This document shows positions 61,619-64,000 of a stretch of 64,000 nucleotides of DNA, piece by piece (within the stretch, counting starts at the first letter, position 1; each line of letters begins with the position of its first letter). The stretch is taken from assembly GCF_003674095.1 (NCBI RefSeq), contig NZ_RDBF01000001.1, forward strand, positions 186,001-250,000, in the 5' to 3' direction. Both the position numbers and the translations under genes were made by a program. The notes beneath the pieces are model-generated. The model was not told where the DNA came from. It ran no database searches and saw only the letters and a list, made by a program, of their open reading frames with translations. Origin of the DNA: Aeromicrobium phragmitis (lineage in GTDB: Bacteria; Actinomycetota; Actinomycetes; Propionibacteriales; Nocardioidaceae).

Positions 61619-61632
61619 ACTCAGTCCTTCGT

Positions 61633-61648
61633 TGTTTCACGTGGAACC
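61633..61648. promoter_or_regulatory. parS site upstream of parA (near-consensus)
   Basis: TGTTTCACGTGGAACC differs from the ParB consensus TGTTTCACGTGAAACA at two positions. It lies between parA and rsmG, where ParB could also affect parA transcription. Confidence 0.8.
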
Positions 61649-61739
61649 TGCCATCCGATCGGAGCGGCCGATTCTGGACCGAGCTCGTCCACCAGCGGCT
61701 GAGCCTCCAGCACCGGCCAGCCGATCCCGGGCACGACGG

Positions 61740-62372
61740 TCATCGGGTCACCTCCACCACGGTCGTTGGGACGTCGAGCTGGTCGTCACCGTACGTCGCT
61801 ACCACGATAGACCGCGCACCGAGACTCTCGACGACGCCACGCGTCTCCCCGACCTCGCGATGGGCGCTACTCCCCTTCAGCGCCAGCAGTACGCCGTCGG
61901 CGGCGACGAGCGGTAGGCACCAGCGCGCGAGCTTGTCGAGCCGCGCTACCGCCCGGGCGGTGACGACGTCGAAGCGGTCGTCTACCTCCTCTGCGCGGGA
62001 ACGGGCGATCGTGACGTTCTCGAGGTCGAGAGCCTTCACCACGTCATCCAGGAACCGCGTCCGGCGCAGCAACGGCTCGATAAGCGTGACCCTCAGGTCC
62101 GGGCGCGCTATCGCCCACACCAGACCCGGCAGGCCGGCGCCACTCCCGACATCGGCGACGTCCGCGCCGTTCGGAATCCGCGGACACACGACCGCGCAGT
62201 TGAACAGATGGCGGTCCCACAATCGCGGCACTTCACGGGGTCCGATCATCCCCCGCTCCACACCGTCCGCAGCGAGGATCTCGGCGTATCGCTCCATCAG
62301 CGGCGTACGGTCGCCGAACAGCGATGTCGCCAGCGTTTCACGTGAAACGGGGAGTGCAGGTTCCTGGTTCAT
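61740..62372 (-). CDS. rsmG: 16S rRNA (guanine-527-N7)-methyltransferase RsmG (GidB)
   Basis: 210 aa. ADVGSGAGLPGLVWAIARPDLRVTLIEP is the SAM-binding motif, WDRHLFNCAVV precedes it, and FDVVTARAVARLDKLARWCLPLV follows, all RsmG features. It methylates G527 of 16S rRNA; loss gives low-level streptomycin resistance in other bacteria. Codons 9-15 (PVSRETL) are formed by a perfect parS palindrome. Its ATG overlaps the jag stop by 4 bp. Confidence 0.96.
   Translation of the reverse strand: MNQEPALPVSRETLATSLFGDRTPLMERYAEILAADGVERGMIGPREVPRLWDRHLFNCAVVCPRIPNGADVADVGSGAGLPGLVWAIARPDLRVTLIEPLLRRTRFLDDVVKALDLENVTIARSRAEEVDDRFDVVTARAVARLDKLARWCLPLVAADGVLLALKGSSAHREVGETRGVVESLGARSIVVATYGDDQLDVPTTVVEVTR
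62334..62349. promoter_or_regulatory. parS site inside rsmG
   Basis: CGTTTCACGTGAAACG is a perfect palindrome with the 14-bp core GTTTCACGTGAAAC of bacterial parS. It lies within rsmG codons 9-14, about 700 bp from the other site. Confidence 0.88.
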
Positions 62373-62863
62373 GCCGACGCAGAACGCACGACGACGTGTC
62401 GCGCGGAACCGGTGCCTTCGGACTCGCTGACCAGACCCGCTGCCGCCACGACATCGTGAACGACCTTCCGCTCGAACGCGGACATCGGCGCCATCGCGAC
62501 CTCGCCTGCTCCAGCCTTCACCTCGTCGACAGCGGCGTTGGCCTCGTCGACGAGGCGGCGCCGGATCGCCGCGCGGTGACCACCGATGTCCAGCATCAGC
62601 CGGCTGCGAACGCCGGTCTCGCGATACACCGCCAGGCGCGTGAGCTCCTGCAAGGCGTCAAGGACCTCGCCGTCTCGACCCACCAGATGGCCCAGTTCAC
62701 CGCCGACGATCTCCAGCGCGGCACGATCACCGTCGACGTCGATGTCGATGTCGCCATCGAGGTCGGCGATGTCCAGCAGCTCCTCGAGGAAGTCAGCGGC
62801 GATATCGCCCTCGCGCTCCAAATCCTGAGCCGTCTCCGTCATCGGTGCCCCTTCGGTACTCAT
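62369..62863 (-). CDS. jag: Jag/KhpB RNA-binding protein (KH and R3H domains)
   Basis: 164 aa. A KH domain (IDVDGDRAALEIVGGELGHLVGRDGEVLDALQELTRLAVY) and an R3H domain (GHRAAIRRRLVDEANAAVDEVKAGAGEVAMAPMSAFERKVVHDVV) are both complete; the N-terminal Jag-N domain of firmicute homologues is absent. KhpB binds RNA with KhpA and influences cell division in other species. The ATG at 62863 overlaps the yidC stop; a second ATG (MTETAQ) lies 7 codons in. Confidence 0.93.
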   Translation of the reverse strand: MSTEGAPMTETAQDLEREGDIAADFLEELLDIADLDGDIDIDVDGDRAALEIVGGELGHLVGRDGEVLDALQELTRLAVYRETGVRSRLMLDIGGHRAAIRRRLVDEANAAVDEVKAGAGEVAMAPMSAFERKVVHDVVAAAGLVSESEGTGSARHVVVRSASA

Positions 62864-63846
62864 CGCTTCTTGGGGGAGTTCTTCGGGCCGCCGCCACCTT
62901 GCTTGCGTTGGCTGCGCGGCTGCTTCTTCGGCTGCTGGCGCTTCTGCGCGGCCTCCCGCGCGATGCGCTTGCGCTCCTCGGCCGCCGCTTCCGCGGGGTC
63001 GATCTGGGGCGTCTTACCGCGCTTCTCGTCGCGCTCCTGCTTGGCCTTGAAGGCCGCCGTTCCGGGCGCGGGGTTGTTGCGGATGACATAGAACTGCTGG
63101 CCCATGGTCCACAGGTTCGAGGTCGTCCAGTAGACGAGCACACCCAGCGGGAACGCCACGCCGGAGACCGCGAAGACGACCGGCAGGATGTACAGCAGCA
63201 TCTTCTGCTGCTGCGCGAACGGGCCGTTGAGCGCCTCCGGCGGCATGTTCTTCGCCATGAGCTGACGCTGCGTGAAGAACTGCGTCGCGCTCATCAACAC
63301 GACCATCACCATGGCGATGATCTTGGTCTCGAGGTGCTCGCTCGTCAGGAAAGTGTCGGCAATCCGTCCGCCGAGCCACTGCGCGTCCTGGAGAGACTCC
63401 GCGTGCCTGGGCTCCAGGAAGCCCAGAGCTCCGTCGCGTCCCTTGCGGGCCGCCTCGTTGATGACGCGGAACAGCGCGAAGAAGATCGGCATCTGCAGCA
63501 GCAGCGGCATGCACGAGGAGAACGGGTTGGTGCCCGAGTCCTTGAACAGCTTCATCTGCTCCTGGGCGAACCGTTCCCGGTCGTGCCCGTACTTCTCCCG
63601 CAGCTCACGCAACTGCGGCTGGAGCAGCTGCATGTTGCGGCTCGACTTGATCTGCTTCACGAACAGCGGGATCAGCATGGCGCGGATCGTCACGGTGAGC
63701 CCGACGATCGAGAGTGCCCACGACCAGCCCGACGCAGAGTCGAGGAACAGCGAGAACAGCTCGTGCCACAGCAACACGATGCCTGAGACCGCGTAGTACA
63801 GCGGCGTCATGATCGCGTTGAGGATCGAGCCTAGGAAGTCGAACAT
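62860..63846 (-). CDS. yidC: Membrane protein insertase YidC (Oxa1 family)
   Basis: 328 aa. Five core helices with conserved [46 protein letters not shown], and [20 protein letters not shown]; the basic residue in the hydrophilic groove (TIRAMLIP) is present. Large periplasmic P1 domain of enterobacteria is absent. A long basic C-terminus (ending [14 protein letters not shown]) can contact ribosomes. AAGGAGAGGC precedes the ATG. It overlaps yidD by 16 bp. Confidence 0.97.
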   Translation of the reverse strand: MFDFLGSILNAIMTPLYYAVSGIVLLWHELFSLFLDSASGWSWALSIVGLTVTIRAMLIPLFVKQIKSSRNMQLLQPQLRELREKYGHDRERFAQEQMKLFKDSGTNPFSSCMPLLLQMPIFFALFRVINEAARKGRDGALGFLEPRHAESLQDAQWLGGRIADTFLTSEHLETKIIAMVMVVLMSATQFFTQRQLMAKNMPPEALNGPFAQQQKMLLYILPVVFAVSGVAFPLGVLVYWTTSNLWTMGQQFYVIRNNPAPGTAAFKAKQERDEKRGKTPQIDPAEAAAEERKRIAREAAQKRQQPKKQPRSQRKQGGGGPKNSPKKR

Positions 63847-64000
63847 GCCTCTCCTTGTTCAGACGCGCGAAGCCGACGCGCCGTCGTGGGGGGAACGGGA
63901 TCGTAGCCACCAGCGGTCCACGGGTGACACCGAGCCAAGCGCCGCGCGGCCAAGAGCGAACCGCGCCACGCACCATGCTGCTCCACGGCGCCTAGCGCGT
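63831..64000 (-). CDS. yidD: Membrane protein insertion efficiency factor YidD (partial)
   Basis: The C-terminal 55 codons are present; the start lies beyond the right edge. The frame reads [33 protein letters not shown], the YidD signature with its conserved cysteine, ending EACSTS at a TAG inside yidC. It assists YidC-dependent insertion. Position before yidC is the standard rpmH-rnpA-yidD-yidC order, so rnpA, rpmH and oriC are expected just outside the window. Confidence 0.92.
   Translation of the reverse strand, partial: ALGAVEQHGAWRGSLLAARRLARCHPWTAGGYDPVPPTTARRLRASEQGEACSTS

Noticed and set aside
63605-63976. 123-codon minus-strand frame overlapping the yidC start
   Set aside because: It runs in a different frame from both yidC and yidD; the YidD signature is clear in the frame ending at 63831.

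Overview
This is high-GC chromosomal DNA from an actinobacterium, probably from the Nocardioidaceae/Propionibacteriales (inference). The signs are: the chromosome-partition block yidD-yidC-jag-rsmG-parA-parB next to trxA-trxB; the rpsF-ssb-rpsR-rplI operon; an ino1 inositol-phosphate synthase; a polyphosphate glucokinase; a consensus SigR/SigH-type trxB promoter; and many leaderless GTG/ATG starts. The right end is the classical oriC-proximal region, since yidD/yidC normally lie just after rnpA and rpmH.

Layout. 1-6812: a catabolic cluster. A minus-strand operon (AA_synth-family protein, enamidase-type amidohydrolase, 3Fe-4S ferredoxin, ferredoxin reductase, alpha/beta hydrolase, LigA- and LigB-type extradiol dioxygenase subunits) faces a divergent aldehyde dehydrogenase. 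A repeated dyad, TGACCC-N4-GGGTCA, occurs near both promoter regions. The enzyme set suggests breakdown of an aromatic or N-heterocyclic compound; the substrate is unknown. 6884-9306: siderophore-interacting protein plus solute-binding lipoprotein. 9320-11027: ribosomal/ssb operon with a strong terminator. 11270-23688: a LysR regulator, then one long co-directional operon that combines a complete peptide-type ABC importer with CoA-thioester enzymes (crotonase, SDR, HMG-CoA-synthase-like/DUF35 fusion, SCPx-type thiolase, acyl-CoA ligase). It looks like uptake plus side-chain degradation of an unidentified acid.

23755-33893: MacB/FtsX-type ABC exporter, aldo/keto reductase, HNH nuclease, DUF305 membrane protein, PopT-like DUF368 lipid-carrier transporter, an iron-box-controlled siderophore-interacting protein, FemX-like ligase and alanine-racemase-like protein. 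34226-40462: class A PBP, PadR regulator with ino1, an acetyltransferase remnant, DUF808 protein and ppgK. 41120-48691: a TetR regulator divergent from a LivFG / acyl-CoA ligase / LivHMK operon. 48720-50135: an IS3-family (IS150-like) element whose transposase is frameshifted. 50204-51465: a pRiA4b ORF-3-like protein split between two frames. 51534-58348: cca, DUF6049, murJ and a separate MviN-type pseudokinase. 58426-64000: trxB-trxA, then the par/rsmG/jag/yidC/yidD block.

Three patterns cut across the window. (1) A family of composite palindromic repeats (GGTGGTCGAGTAG ... CGTATCGAGACC and its inverse) lies only in three intergenic regions at gene 3' ends, the largest a 634-bp tandem array. 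(2) At least eight genes have a TANNNT -10 box 6-8 nt before the start codon, implying leaderless transcripts. (3) Regulatory dyads can be read next to several regulators (LysR, PadR, TetR) and for IdeR, SigR and ParB. I found no rRNA, tRNA, CRISPR array or riboswitch.
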